Translations under genes and position numbers: made by a program
Notes under the pieces: model-generated
Seen by the model: only the letters and a program-made list of their open reading frames with translations
Told to the model about the DNA's origin: nothing
The model's database searches: none
Origin: CAZOKZ01 sp964580585
GTDB taxonomy: Bacteria; Sumerlaeota; Sumerlaeia; SLMS01; JAHLLQ01
Length of the DNA: 64,000 nt
Direction: 5' to 3'
NCBI GenBank assembly: GCA_964580585.1
Contig: CAZOKZ010000018.1
Span: 1 to 64,000 of the forward strand
In this document: positions 1-7,910 of the stretch, piece by piece
How positions within the stretch are numbered: position 1 is the first letter of the stretch
Layout: every line of letters begins with the position of its first letter

Positions 1-1226
1 CCGATCATCACGATGTCGGGGTCCTGGCGCAGGAAGGATTTCAGTCCCTTTGCGAACGTCAATCCGATACTTGGTTTTGCCTGAACCTGATTGATACCCT
101 TCAGGTTATATTCAACCGGGTCCTCGATGGTGCTGATATTTTTTGTGGGATCGTTAATGTTCGAAAGTGCCGAATACAAGGTCGTCGATTTACCGGAACC
201 CGTCGGGCCGGTGATCAATGCCATCCCCCATGGCGAATGGATTGCCTTCTCCAGCTTATCCATTTCTTCGGGATCGAAGCCCAGGTCCGCCAGGTTCAGC
301 ATCAGGTTTCCGGCGTCGAGAATACGAATGACCGTTTTTTCTCCGTGAACCACCGGGCAGGTTGCCACACGAAAGTCAATGGCGCGATTTTTCAATTTGA
401 TGCGGAAGCGACCGTCTTGCGGAAGGCGTTTTTCCGAAATATCCAGTTCCGACAGAATTTTCAGACGAGAAGAAATCGCGTTCTGGAATTTCTTAGGAGG
501 CGGCGATTGCTCGTGCAACACACCGTCGATGCGGTACCGTAACCGAATAACTTTTTCGAACGGTTCGATGTGAATATCCGAAGCTCCCAGTTTAATCGCG
601 TCCATCACGATCTGGTTGACCAACTGGATTACCGGCGCGTCGTTGACATCCGCGTCGTCGTCGTTGTCATCGGCGGCTTCTTCTTCGCCCGTCATGAAAT
701 CGACTTTTTCGCTCTCCAGTTCTTCTTGAACCGAGCGGAAATCGTCTTCGGAAATCTCCTTCAACATTTCGTCGAAGTTCGACGCATTATCCATCGCATA
801 ATAACGCCCGATGGCTTCCATGATATCCGATTCAAAGGAAATCACCGGGATAATCTGGCTTTTGGTCAGGATTTTCAATTCATCGAGCAGGTAAATATTC
901 GACGGGTCGGCCAATGCGATCGTCAGAGTATCGCCTGTTTTGTCCACCGGAACGATTTTGTACTTTTTGACGATACTGGCCGGAATACACTCCAACACCA
1001 TTCGGTCGATATCGTAGTGCGAGAGCGTGATGAAGGGAACGTTGAGCTGCTTGCCCAAGGCGGCGGCCATCTCCCATTCCGAAGCCATGCCCATATCGAC
1101 CAACACACGCCCCAAGCTGCCTTGCGATTCTTCCTGCTTGGAGAGGGCGATCTCAAGGTCTTCGGCGGAAATGACATTATCCGCCACCAGCATCTGACCC
1201 AGTTTGCGCTCCATGGCTGTCGCCAT
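1..1226 (-). CDS. pilB: PilB/GspE-type secretion-pilus assembly ATPase, 3' end beyond window
   Basis: Hexameric cytoplasmic ATPase that drives type IV pilus extension or type II secretion. About 408 codons are visible; the gene runs off the left edge just after RQDPDIVMIG (Walker B), so the C-terminal part of the motor is missing. The N-terminal ~150 residues form an MshEN/T2SSE_N domain with two LGxxLV-type motifs (LGQMLVADN, LGRVLVDMG), a fold known to bind c-di-GMP in some relatives. An acidic linker near residue 185 (EEEAADDNDDDAD) precedes the ATPase, which has ASDIHIEP, the Walker A GPTGSGKSTT near residue 340 and an Asp box (TIEDPVEY). The ATG at 1226 is chosen because GGGAG lies 8 bases upstream; ATG 1214 is the alternative. 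PilB versus GspE cannot be settled here, but pilT at 43-44 kb and a pseudopilin at 17.2 kb fit either machine. Confidence 0.9.
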   Translation of the reverse strand, partial: MATAMERKLGQMLVADNVISAEDLEIALSKQEESQGSLGRVLVDMGMASEWEMAAALGKQLNVPFITLSHYDIDRMVLECIPASIVKKYKIVPVDKTGDTLTIALADPSNIYLLDELKILTKSQIIPVISFESDIMEAIGRYYAMDNASNFDEMLKEISEDDFRSVQEELESEKVDFMTGEEEAADDNDDDADVNDAPVIQLVNQIVMDAIKLGASDIHIEPFEKVIRLRYRIDGVLHEQSPPPKKFQNAISSRLKILSELDISEKRLPQDGRFRIKLKNRAIDFRVATCPVVHGEKTVIRILDAGNLMLNLADLGFDPEEMDKLEKAIHSPWGMALITGPTGSGKSTTLYSALSNINDPTKNISTIEDPVEYNLKGINQVQAKPSIGLTFAKGLKSFLRQDPDIVMI

Positions 1227-1572
1227 CGTTCGACTCCCGTCTGGTACGCTGCATTAATTGGCCACTTGTTGCAACGTCCCTAACTTGACATTCCAAATAA
1301 TTTTCCGCGGGCATTTGCAAGTCAACCACAAAGCCCCGCGAGCGAATGGCTGGGGATTTCCAGCCTTGCAAGCATTAGCATGCTAGACGGCGCCTGCCCT
1401 TTGGCACAAGCTCTTTTCACGGTAAATTGCGTTCGCAATTGCAACATTCAATCGTCTCGGGAAAATAAAACCTTCCAAGGCTAAGGATTGCATTTGTCCG
1501 AAAGAGCCCCTACATAAACCCCCAACACCCGATAAGTTGTTCCTTTTCAACCCGAACAAGGCAGGTTTTCCC
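1227..1572. promoter_or_regulatory. Divergent intergenic region between pilB and the aldo/keto reductase
   Basis: This 346-base region separates two divergently transcribed genes and must hold both promoters. I see no convincing -35/-10 pair, RNA gene or long repeat. A GGGAG ribosome site belongs to pilB and AAGGCAGG to the reductase. Short open frames here are not supported by ribosome sites or conserved motifs. Confidence 0.4.
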
Positions 1573-2766
1573 ATGCAATATCGACGGTTTGGTCGCACTG
1601 AACTCCAGATGCCCGTTTTTAGCTGTGGCGGCATGCGTTATCAGCACAAATGGCAAGACGTTCCGCTCTCCGAGGTTCCCGCCGCCAATCAGGCGAACCT
1701 GGAAGCCACCATTCGCCGTTCCGTCGAAGTCGGCATTAACCATATTGAAACGGCTCGAGGTTACGGTTCCAGCGAACGCCAACTGGGGCTGATCCTGCCG
1801 ACGTTTCCCCGCGAGAAAATGATCATCCAGACCAAAATCGGTCCCGAAACCGATAGTGGAGTGTTCCGGTCGAACTTCATGGAATCCCTCGAACGCCTGC
1901 GGCTCGATTACGTGGATCTCCTCGCCATCCATGGCATCAACGACGACGAAACCATGGACCAATCCGTACGCCCAGGTGGTTGTCTTGAAGTCGCGCGCCA
2001 ACTCCAGGCCGAAGGCCTCGCCCGCCATATCGGATTTTCCACTCACGGACCTTGTGACATTATTTGCCGCGCCATTCAAACCGAGGCGTTCGGTGGATTC
2101 GATTACGTGAACCTGCACTGGTATTACATTTTCCAGGACAACTGGCCTGCCGTGCTCGAAGCGCGCAAACGCGATATGGGCGTCTTCATCATTTCGCCGT
2201 CCGACAAAGGCGGGATGCTTTATCGCCCGACCGAGAAGCTGCTCGAACTCTGCCAGCCCCTACACCCGATTATTTTCAACGATTTGTTCTGCCTCTCGCA
2301 CCCCGAAGTCCACACGCTCAGTCTTGGCGCCGCCCGCCCGAGCGATTTCGACCTGCACGTCGAAGCGCTCGATTACTGGGACCGGCGAAGCGAACTTCTG
2401 CCCGCGATTATCGAACGGCTCGAACGCGCCATGGCCGAAGCCGTCGGGTCGGATTTCGCCACACGATTCAAAGAAGGCCTGCCCACCTGGGATGAAACGC
2501 CTGGCAGCATCAATATGCCGATTATCCTTTGGCTGCGGAATTTGGTCAAAGCCTACGGCATGACGGAATACGCCAAAATGCGTTACAATTTACTCGGTAA
2601 CGGAGGCCACTGGTTTCCGGGGAAAAAGGCCGAGACAATCAACGATGCCGAGCTGGAACCCGTGCTGACGGCTTCGCCTTTTGCCGACCGTATTCCCGAC
2701 CTTCTGCGCGAAGCTCATGACCTGATGGGTGGCGAAGAAGTCGTGCGTCTGAGCCAAAGCGAGTAG
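1573..2766 (+). CDS. Aldo/keto reductase family protein
   Basis: NAD(P)H-dependent oxidoreductase of the aldo/keto reductase superfamily (TIM barrel), 397 residues from the ATG at 1573. An in-frame TTG at 1537 would add 12 residues, but AAGGCAGG sits just before 1573 and MQYRRFGRTELQMP is the typical family start. The catalytic tetrad is visible: ETARGYGSSE (Tyr, with Glu where Asp is usual), IQTKIG (Lys) and LLAIHG (His). HIGFSTHG and the strand GVFIISPSDKGG follow. The last ~100 residues resemble the extended C-terminus of AKRs that often carry a 4Fe-4S cluster, but the usual Cys cluster is absent. Physiological substrate unknown. It stands alone, divergent from pilB. Confidence 0.88.
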   Translation: MQYRRFGRTELQMPVFSCGGMRYQHKWQDVPLSEVPAANQANLEATIRRSVEVGINHIETARGYGSSERQLGLILPTFPREKMIIQTKIGPETDSGVFRSNFMESLERLRLDYVDLLAIHGINDDETMDQSVRPGGCLEVARQLQAEGLARHIGFSTHGPCDIICRAIQTEAFGGFDYVNLHWYYIFQDNWPAVLEARKRDMGVFIISPSDKGGMLYRPTEKLLELCQPLHPIIFNDLFCLSHPEVHTLSLGAARPSDFDLHVEALDYWDRRSELLPAIIERLERAMAEAVGSDFATRFKEGLPTWDETPGSINMPIILWLRNLVKAYGMTEYAKMRYNLLGNGGHWFPGKKAETINDAELEPVLTASPFADRIPDLLREAHDLMGGEEVVRLSQSE

Positions 2767-2779
2767 ATGGGGTAATTCA

Positions 2780-2860
2780 GACAGGATTGACAAGATTGAC
2801 TGGATGAGGTGGGACCTCTCATGCGCATTCACCTAATCCTGTAAATCCTGTCATCCTGTC
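2780..2860. repeat. Intergenic imperfect inverted repeat (ACAGGATT family)
   Basis: The left arm carries GACAGGATTGACAAGATT and the right arm, at 2835-2860, carries AATCCTGTAAATCCTGTC followed by ATCCTGTC. The arms are complementary around repeated AGGAT/ATCCT units and can fold into a long imperfect hairpin between the reductase and the RNase H-like gene. Similar elements occur between genes in many environmental genomes; function unknown, possibly a transcript-end structure. Confidence 0.6.
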
Positions 2861-2902
2861 CAAAAATGCATCTCGGTAAATTTCCGTTTTTCGGTATCCC
2901 CC

Positions 2903-3595
2903 ATGTTCAAACTCACCAAATCCCAGCGCCGTGCCCTGACGTGGCTTCTGCTGGGGCGGAAATCCGGTGCACCGGAAGACGCGCCCGAAGGCACACCGCT
3001 TTCCGAGCAGGTGCGTGCGCTGACGCACGGCGAGCGCCCTGCCGACCCCGCACGCGTCGGGGAACTGGTCGATTGGTTGCGGGAACTCGAAGAACAAGTC
3101 CGCCACCCGGACACAGCGGAAAAAACCACCGACGCGATGGAAATTCCCGGCCACTCGCCCGAGGAAATCCGCCGTTTGCTCGCGGTGCCGGGGCTCAAAG
3201 TCCACGTCGATGGTTGCTGCAAAGGCAACCCTGGTCCGGCGGGGATTGGTTTTGCCTTTATGAACGCGCAAAACAAAGTCCTGCACATGGACGCGCGGTA
3301 CGTGGGGGAAAAAACCAACAACGAAGCCGAGTATCTAGCGCTCATCGCGGCGCTCGAAACAGCTCGCGCCGCCGGAGTTAAACGCCTCACCGTTTTCACC
3401 GACAGCCGTTTGATGGCGGGACATTTGACAGGCGATTTCGCCGTCAAGAGCACCTCGCTCTATCCGCTGGTCAAACGTGCTGCGGAACTGCGCCGCGCGT
3501 TCGAGCAATTCGAAATCATTGCCGTTCCTCGTGAACAAAACCAGTTAGCGGATCGATTGTCGAACGAAGGGGTGAGGCGGCGAGATGGTGTATAA
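2903..3595 (+). CDS. RNase HI-like (reverse-transcriptase-like) protein with N-terminal extension
   Basis: Ribonuclease H-fold protein of 230 residues, predicted to cleave RNA in RNA:DNA hybrids or otherwise act on nucleic acid. The RNase H domain fills the C-terminal ~130 residues and keeps the acidic catalytic set: VDGCCKGNPGPAG (Asp), TNNEAEYLAL (Glu), VFTDSRLMAGHL (Asp) and NQLADRLSNEG (Asp). It most resembles the short RnhA-like group with KGNPGPAG. The first ~95 residues are charged and helical (LVDWLRELEEQV) with no domain I recognise. A second RNase HI domain occurs at 53.2 kb, fused to an acetyltransferase, so this genome has at least two. Start ATG at 2903; the ribosome site is weak. 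Confidence 0.8.
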   Translation: MFKLTKSQRRALTWLLLGRKSGAPEDAPEGTPLSEQVRALTHGERPADPARVGELVDWLRELEEQVRHPDTAEKTTDAMEIPGHSPEEIRRLLAVPGLKVHVDGCCKGNPGPAGIGFAFMNAQNKVLHMDARYVGEKTNNEAEYLALIAALETARAAGVKRLTVFTDSRLMAGHLTGDFAVKSTSLYPLVKRAAELRRAFEQFEIIAVPREQNQLADRLSNEGVRRRDGV

Positions 3596-3637
3596 TTCTC
3601 AAGATGTTAAAAATAATCATAACGGGGAGCGATAAGA

Positions 3638-4318
3638 TTGGGTTTTTTTCGAATAGAATTATCGACTAGCAGGAACGCACTGCCTCACTCTTCGCGGAAA
3701 AGATTGGAATCCTTTTACCTGATTTTCCTCCTTTGGGCACTTTGTTTTGTAATGGGAGGAATCATTGCCGGTCATCACTATTCAAAATTGAAATCGGCAA
3801 CGCTAAAGCAACACGACCAAAGTGTCAAGGCGTCAACTGATCGTCTCGAGGACGCTGTCAATAAATTGGATGCGGAATTTGCCGAAAATAAAATCACCGA
3901 GGCCGAGCGCTTGGCAGGTGAAGATAAGGCACTGCATCGATTTGCACTCGATCAATACAACGCCACGACGGAATTCAATAAATCATATCCGCCCGAATGG
4001 CTGTTAAGAATGGTAGTGCTGTTGATTGTTTTGCCGTTTCCAGTAGTTCTTTTATTTTCAATCCTACTACACATTGGACTCTATATTATTTCGCGCACCG
4101 AAGATTCCAACTTGCGCGCCAAAGGCTACTCCTGGCTTTCGCGCACCGACGTGATGTGGCTGATCCTCAAACTGCGAACCAATGTCTCACGCATTCCACG
4201 CGCAGACGAATTTCTTTCCATCCCTGGCAATGACGAAACGGTGGATTCGCTCGTCGCGTTTGTGCAGTTTCGGAAAGCGCACATGAAATCAACCGACATC
4301 GCTTCGGATAAAAAATAG
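3638..4318 (+). CDS. Hypothetical two-TM membrane protein
   Basis: Unrecognised 226-residue protein. I choose the TTG at 3638 because GGGGAG lies 9 bases upstream at 3623-3628. Two hydrophobic segments are clear: about residues 28-48 (LIFLLWALCFVMGG) and 125-150 (VVLLIVLPFPVVLLFSILL). Between them lies a charged, probably coiled-coil stretch of ~75 residues (TDRLEDAVNKLDAEF) that would sit in the periplasm if both ends are cytoplasmic. The last ~70 residues look soluble. It follows the RNase H-like gene by 42 bases, so co-transcription is possible. No function can be given. Confidence 0.6.
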   Translation: MGFFRIELSTSRNALPHSSRKRLESFYLIFLLWALCFVMGGIIAGHHYSKLKSATLKQHDQSVKASTDRLEDAVNKLDAEFAENKITEAERLAGEDKALHRFALDQYNATTEFNKSYPPEWLLRMVVLLIVLPFPVVLLFSILLHIGLYIISRTEDSNLRAKGYSWLSRTDVMWLILKLRTNVSRIPRADEFLSIPGNDETVDSLVAFVQFRKAHMKSTDIASDKK

Positions 4319-4380
4319 CCACAGAATTCACCGAAGCACCGAGACATTTTTTTCTCCATACCCTCTGTGAACTCTGTGGC
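4318..4380. repeat. Intergenic inverted repeat (CCACAGAG family)
   Basis: GCCACAGAATTCAC at the left end is nearly the exact reverse complement of the right end (GTGAACTCTGTGGC), giving a hairpin with a T-rich loop between two convergent genes. It may act as a bidirectional transcript end. The same word family recurs at 60.8-60.9 kb. Confidence 0.65.
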
Positions 4381-4397
4381 TAAAATAACATGCAGCG

Positions 4398-6323
4398 TTA
4401 CGCGTCGCAGAGCACTTCGATCAGCGCCGCCGTGGACCATGCTTGCGCGAAACATCCGCGCGGGGTGTGTGGTGGTTCGGCGTCGAAGATTTCGTTGCAT
4501 TCTCCGGGACAGCCTTCGTGCAGGAAATGTGTCAGCAAATCCTTCTGCAACTGAGGCAGTTTTTCCGCCAACTCCGGCACGCTTTCGGCCTCGGCGCGCA
4601 CGCCTTGCACGTATGAGGCGATCAACCACATCCACACGGTTCCCTGGTGATAGGCATGATCGCGCACACGGCGGTCGCCGCGATAAATTGGCTTGTATTC
4701 CGGGTCGCCCGGCGCCAGCGATCGCATGCCACGCGGCGTTACTAATTCATCGGCAGCCACACGCAATACTTTGGCACGCGCCTCGGTGGGGATGATGTTA
4801 TGCGTCAGCGCAAAGGGCAGCACCATGTTGGGGCGGATTGACCAGTCGGCGGTATTGCGTGAATCACGGTCCACCACATCGGCCAGATGATTGTAGGCTT
4901 CGGAAACAAACCGGGCATGGAATTGCTCGCGACATGTGGCTGCGCGCTGGCGCCAATCGGCAATTTTATCCGCCATTATGCCGAATTTTTCCGCCCAATC
5001 TGCCAGCCCCAGAAGCGCGTTGTACCATAAACCCTGAATTTCTACCGGCTTGCCGTGCCGTGGCGTCGGAACGTGGCCGTCGATCTTCACATCCATCCAG
5101 GTGAGTTGGCTGCCTTTCGTTCCGCCGCGCAGGAGTCCGTCCTGATCCACCAGAATCATTTGGTGGGTTCCAGCAATATGGCAATCGATCATATCGGACA
5201 GCACGGGCATTTGATTGCGGAGAAAATCCTCGTCACCCGAGAGGCGCGCGTAGCGGAAGATTGCCTCGAACAGCCAAAGCGTCGCATCAATCGTGTTAAA
5301 TTGCGGTTCGTTGCCTTCTTCGGGGAACAGGTTGGGGATCAGACCGTTATCCACATGATTCAGGAAATGCTCGAGAATCGAATGGGCTTCTTCGAAACGG
5401 CCAGTCTTCAGACACAGACCCGTCAGCGAAATCATCGTATCGCGTCCCCAGTCGGTGAACCACGGATACCCGGCCAGAATCGTCATCAACCCATCATAGC
5501 GACGAACCACGAATCGATCCGCCGAATGTGCCAATCGACGCCAGGTTGTTGCGGGTAAAATGTCGGGGTTTTTGGCCATCGAAACGCTCATCGCTTGACG
5601 GCGTTTGATTTCTTTTTCGTAAGCGGCATCCGCGGTGTTCAAATCGAATGGTGCATTGCCTAAAGCTACCCATCGACGTTTGTCTCGTTCGACCCGAATC
5701 GTGAAATCCGGCGCGTACCACAACAGACCGTGAGGGTTTTCTTCGCAGTCCTTCTCGGTTTCGTGCTCGATATCGATCGGGCCGAATTTTGGACGACCCG
5801 TTGGCTTGATGGCTTCCGCGTCTGTGCTGATGACGAGCGGAATATCATCGCGCTCGCCCAGATAACCATTTGCCGGCAAATAATCGATCTTGGGGTCGTG
5901 CGCCAGTATCAGTCGGATACATACATCCACACTGGCGGGGGCGTTTTCACCTTCCAATGCATATCGAATCAGGGTCGTATTGCCATATCGCGGCATCCAA
6001 AGTTGACGCACGAGAACTCCGCCGCCGGGCAGAGGCCAACGCCAGCGTGGGAGAATGTCGTTTTCAAACGAATAGGGGAGCGCCGGAGCGCGCCAGGCCG
6101 AGCCGTCGATGTGCTCGAACATCTGATACGAATCGCCGTTTGAATAAACGAGGCGTTCTTCGCTGCCGGCCACCAGCCGCACACGATTTGTCGGAGGTTT
6201 GCGCGCAATCCACAATAATCCGTGCCAGAAACGACGGATCTGGCCTCCCTGGCAGCCACAGGCAAATCCGCCCGCTCCATTTGCTTCCAACCATTCCAAT
6301 TGATGCGTTTGATTGACGGTCAC
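4398..6323 (-). CDS. Glycogen debranching enzyme (amylo-alpha-1,6-glucosidase family)
   Basis: Cytoplasmic enzyme that removes alpha-1,6 branches from glycogen or imported limit dextrins. At 641 residues it has the size of bacterial two-domain forms. The N-terminal domain opens with LEWLEANGAGGFACG, a hallmark of the bacterial GDE N-terminal domain. The C-terminal (alpha/alpha)6 barrel has WFTDWGRDTMISL, DATLWLFEA and, near the end, YHQGTVWMWL, matching the amylo-1,6-glucosidase family. No signal peptide. GTG start at 6323, with GGAG about 11 bases upstream. It lies 140 bases downstream of the malE-like gene on the same strand, separated by a strong hairpin, so it is probably the last and possibly less expressed cistron of the importer operon. 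Confidence 0.92.
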   Translation of the reverse strand: MTVNQTHQLEWLEANGAGGFACGCQGGQIRRFWHGLLWIARKPPTNRVRLVAGSEERLVYSNGDSYQMFEHIDGSAWRAPALPYSFENDILPRWRWPLPGGGVLVRQLWMPRYGNTTLIRYALEGENAPASVDVCIRLILAHDPKIDYLPANGYLGERDDIPLVISTDAEAIKPTGRPKFGPIDIEHETEKDCEENPHGLLWYAPDFTIRVERDKRRWVALGNAPFDLNTADAAYEKEIKRRQAMSVSMAKNPDILPATTWRRLAHSADRFVVRRYDGLMTILAGYPWFTDWGRDTMISLTGLCLKTGRFEEAHSILEHFLNHVDNGLIPNLFPEEGNEPQFNTIDATLWLFEAIFRYARLSGDEDFLRNQMPVLSDMIDCHIAGTHQMILVDQDGLLRGGTKGSQLTWMDVKIDGHVPTPRHGKPVEIQGLWYNALLGLADWAEKFGIMADKIADWRQRAATCREQFHARFVSEAYNHLADVVDRDSRNTADWSIRPNMVLPFALTHNIIPTEARAKVLRVAADELVTPRGMRSLAPGDPEYKPIYRGDRRVRDHAYHQGTVWMWLIASYVQGVRAEAESVPELAEKLPQLQKDLLTHFLHEGCPGECNEIFDAEPPHTPRGCFAQAWSTAALIEVLCDA

Positions 6324-6383
6324 GAGTTCTTTTACTCCGGTGGCATCGTGGTGTGACGACGAGTATTGGTGGCGTTGTGAAAA

Positions 6384-6426
6384 GGGCGCCTCTGCGACTG
6401 AAAATATTCCGCTCGCAGAGGCGCCC
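6384..6426 (-). terminator. Strong hairpin between malE-like and debranching-enzyme genes
   Basis: Perfect 14-bp arms (GGGCGCCTCTGCGA at 6384-6397 and its complement at 6413-6426) around a 15-base loop. Read on the minus strand it is followed by TTTT. It could be a partial terminator or an mRNA-stabilising structure that raises binding-protein mRNA relative to the debranching enzyme, as seen in other mal operons. Confidence 0.7.
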
Positions 6427-6463
6427 CCTCATCTGTTTCAGGCGATACACGCAGTTCGGACGG

Positions 6464-7906
6464 CTATTCTTCGCTGCCGTCGATTACCGCGTTGATCTTC
6501 ACCAAAATCTTTTCTTTCAACTTCGCGTCCATATGCTCAAGCATCGTCTTTACTTCATAATCTTCTTTTTGCAGCAACAAGTCAATCTCAGGATTGAAAA
6601 TGTCAGATTCCAAACGTCCGTACAACGGTATTTGAGGAATGCGCTTGGCGAGACGAAGCTGCTGCATGAACTTGGGCATGAAAGGATACTTGCTTGTGTC
6701 TAAGTTTTCCCAAGCCGCCAACCGAGTGGGAATCTGGCCGAGTTCGCTGCCCCAACGACGCTGAACTGCTTCGCTGGTGAAGTATTCCAGGAATTCATAG
6801 GCGATGTCCGGATTCGGGCTCGTCTTCAAAATCACGCCCGTTTGCCCGCCGACGTTCGAGGAAGAATACGCGGAAGGTCCCAATTCGTCTTTCCATTCGG
6901 GAACGATGGGCTCAAGGCCCAAACGATCGATTTCTTCCTGAGAAGGAGCCGGAATCAGCGCGATGTCAAAATCTAACCCGGCGTTGTTGAAGCTTTCCAC
7001 CATCCAGGGACCCGTCAGGATCATGGCGTACTTTTCGTTCAGGAAACCAGCATCCGGATAGAGAGCGCTGCGTTTCCACGCGCCACCTTCAACGCCGCTC
7101 GAGGCGATCTTGCGAATCGTCGCCATGGCGGCTTCGCCGTTTTTGTTATCGATGGACGCCTCGGCGAGACCCTTCTCTTTGTATTCGATGAACTTCATGT
7201 CATACATGTTGAAGATCGGGAAGTTGAACCACAACGACCCGGACATCCCGTACGCGTAAACGCCGCGATCTTTGTCCGTGATCACTTTGCCGTACTCGAT
7301 CATCTCGTCCCAGGTCTGAGGAGGACGATTCGGATCCAGACCGGCTTCGCGCAATTGATCGGCTTTGCTGCGGAAAATCCCGCGGTTCCAGAAAAGGGCC
7401 ACCGTGGTGGTTTGAACGGGCAAGCCATACAGGTGCTCTTCGCCCATACGATTCACGACACCCGCGTTATAGGACGCTTCGACGAACTCTTTGCGGGCTT
7501 TGTCAATCGTTCCGTAACGATCGACGAATGCATCCAGCTCGTCGAATTTATACAACGCCTGGCCGAAGGCAAGATCGGTGACTTTGATTGAATCCATGAA
7601 CGCCACGTCGGGTGTCATGTTGGCGATTGCTGCCGTGCGCAGTTTGGTTGGCAAGTCGCTATAGGAGACGTAGCTGACTTTGACCGAAACCGGCTGATCA
7701 GGGTGCTCCGCATTCCATTTCGCCACAAAATCGTCGCGAATTTCATAGAAGACTTTGGTTTCTTCGGTGTTGAACGCTTGCCAGACTTCCAGCAAGGTTT
7801 CTCCGTTGGGGCCTTTTTTCGCGCTGGGATTGCCGCACGATGCCGTAATCAGGCAAGCCACCAGGAGGCAGAAAACTTGAAGAGTGACTAAGGTCTTGCG
7901 CATCAT
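6464..7906 (-). CDS. Sugar ABC importer substrate-binding lipoprotein (MalE-like)
   Basis: Extracytoplasmic binding protein for maltodextrin-like sugars, 480 residues, of the family-1 solute-binding type. The N-terminus has a signal sequence and a lipobox-like ITASCGN, so the mature protein would be anchored by a lipidated Cys near residue 25. Typical features follow: LLEVWQAFNTEE, DVAFMDSIKVTDLA, an internal YAMILTGPWMV segment and WGSELGQIPTR near the C-terminus. It starts 4 bases after the malG-like stop, so it is in the same operon. Placing the binding protein after both permeases is unusual but not unique. The sugar is inferred from the surrounding GH13 and debranching enzymes, not from the protein itself. 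Confidence 0.9.
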   Translation of the reverse strand: MMRKTLVTLQVFCLLVACLITASCGNPSAKKGPNGETLLEVWQAFNTEETKVFYEIRDDFVAKWNAEHPDQPVSVKVSYVSYSDLPTKLRTAAIANMTPDVAFMDSIKVTDLAFGQALYKFDELDAFVDRYGTIDKARKEFVEASYNAGVVNRMGEEHLYGLPVQTTTVALFWNRGIFRSKADQLREAGLDPNRPPQTWDEMIEYGKVITDKDRGVYAYGMSGSLWFNFPIFNMYDMKFIEYKEKGLAEASIDNKNGEAAMATIRKIASSGVEGGAWKRSALYPDAGFLNEKYAMILTGPWMVESFNNAGLDFDIALIPAPSQEEIDRLGLEPIVPEWKDELGPSAYSSSNVGGQTGVILKTSPNPDIAYEFLEYFTSEAVQRRWGSELGQIPTRLAAWENLDTSKYPFMPKFMQQLRLAKRIPQIPLYGRLESDIFNPEIDLLLQKEDYEVKTMLEHMDAKLKEKILVKINAVIDGSEE

Positions 7907-7910
7907 CCGA

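Noticed and set aside
570..1283. 237-codon plus-strand frame opposite the pilB-like gene
   Set aside because: The minus strand encodes MshEN and ATPase motifs; the plus-strand frame has none.
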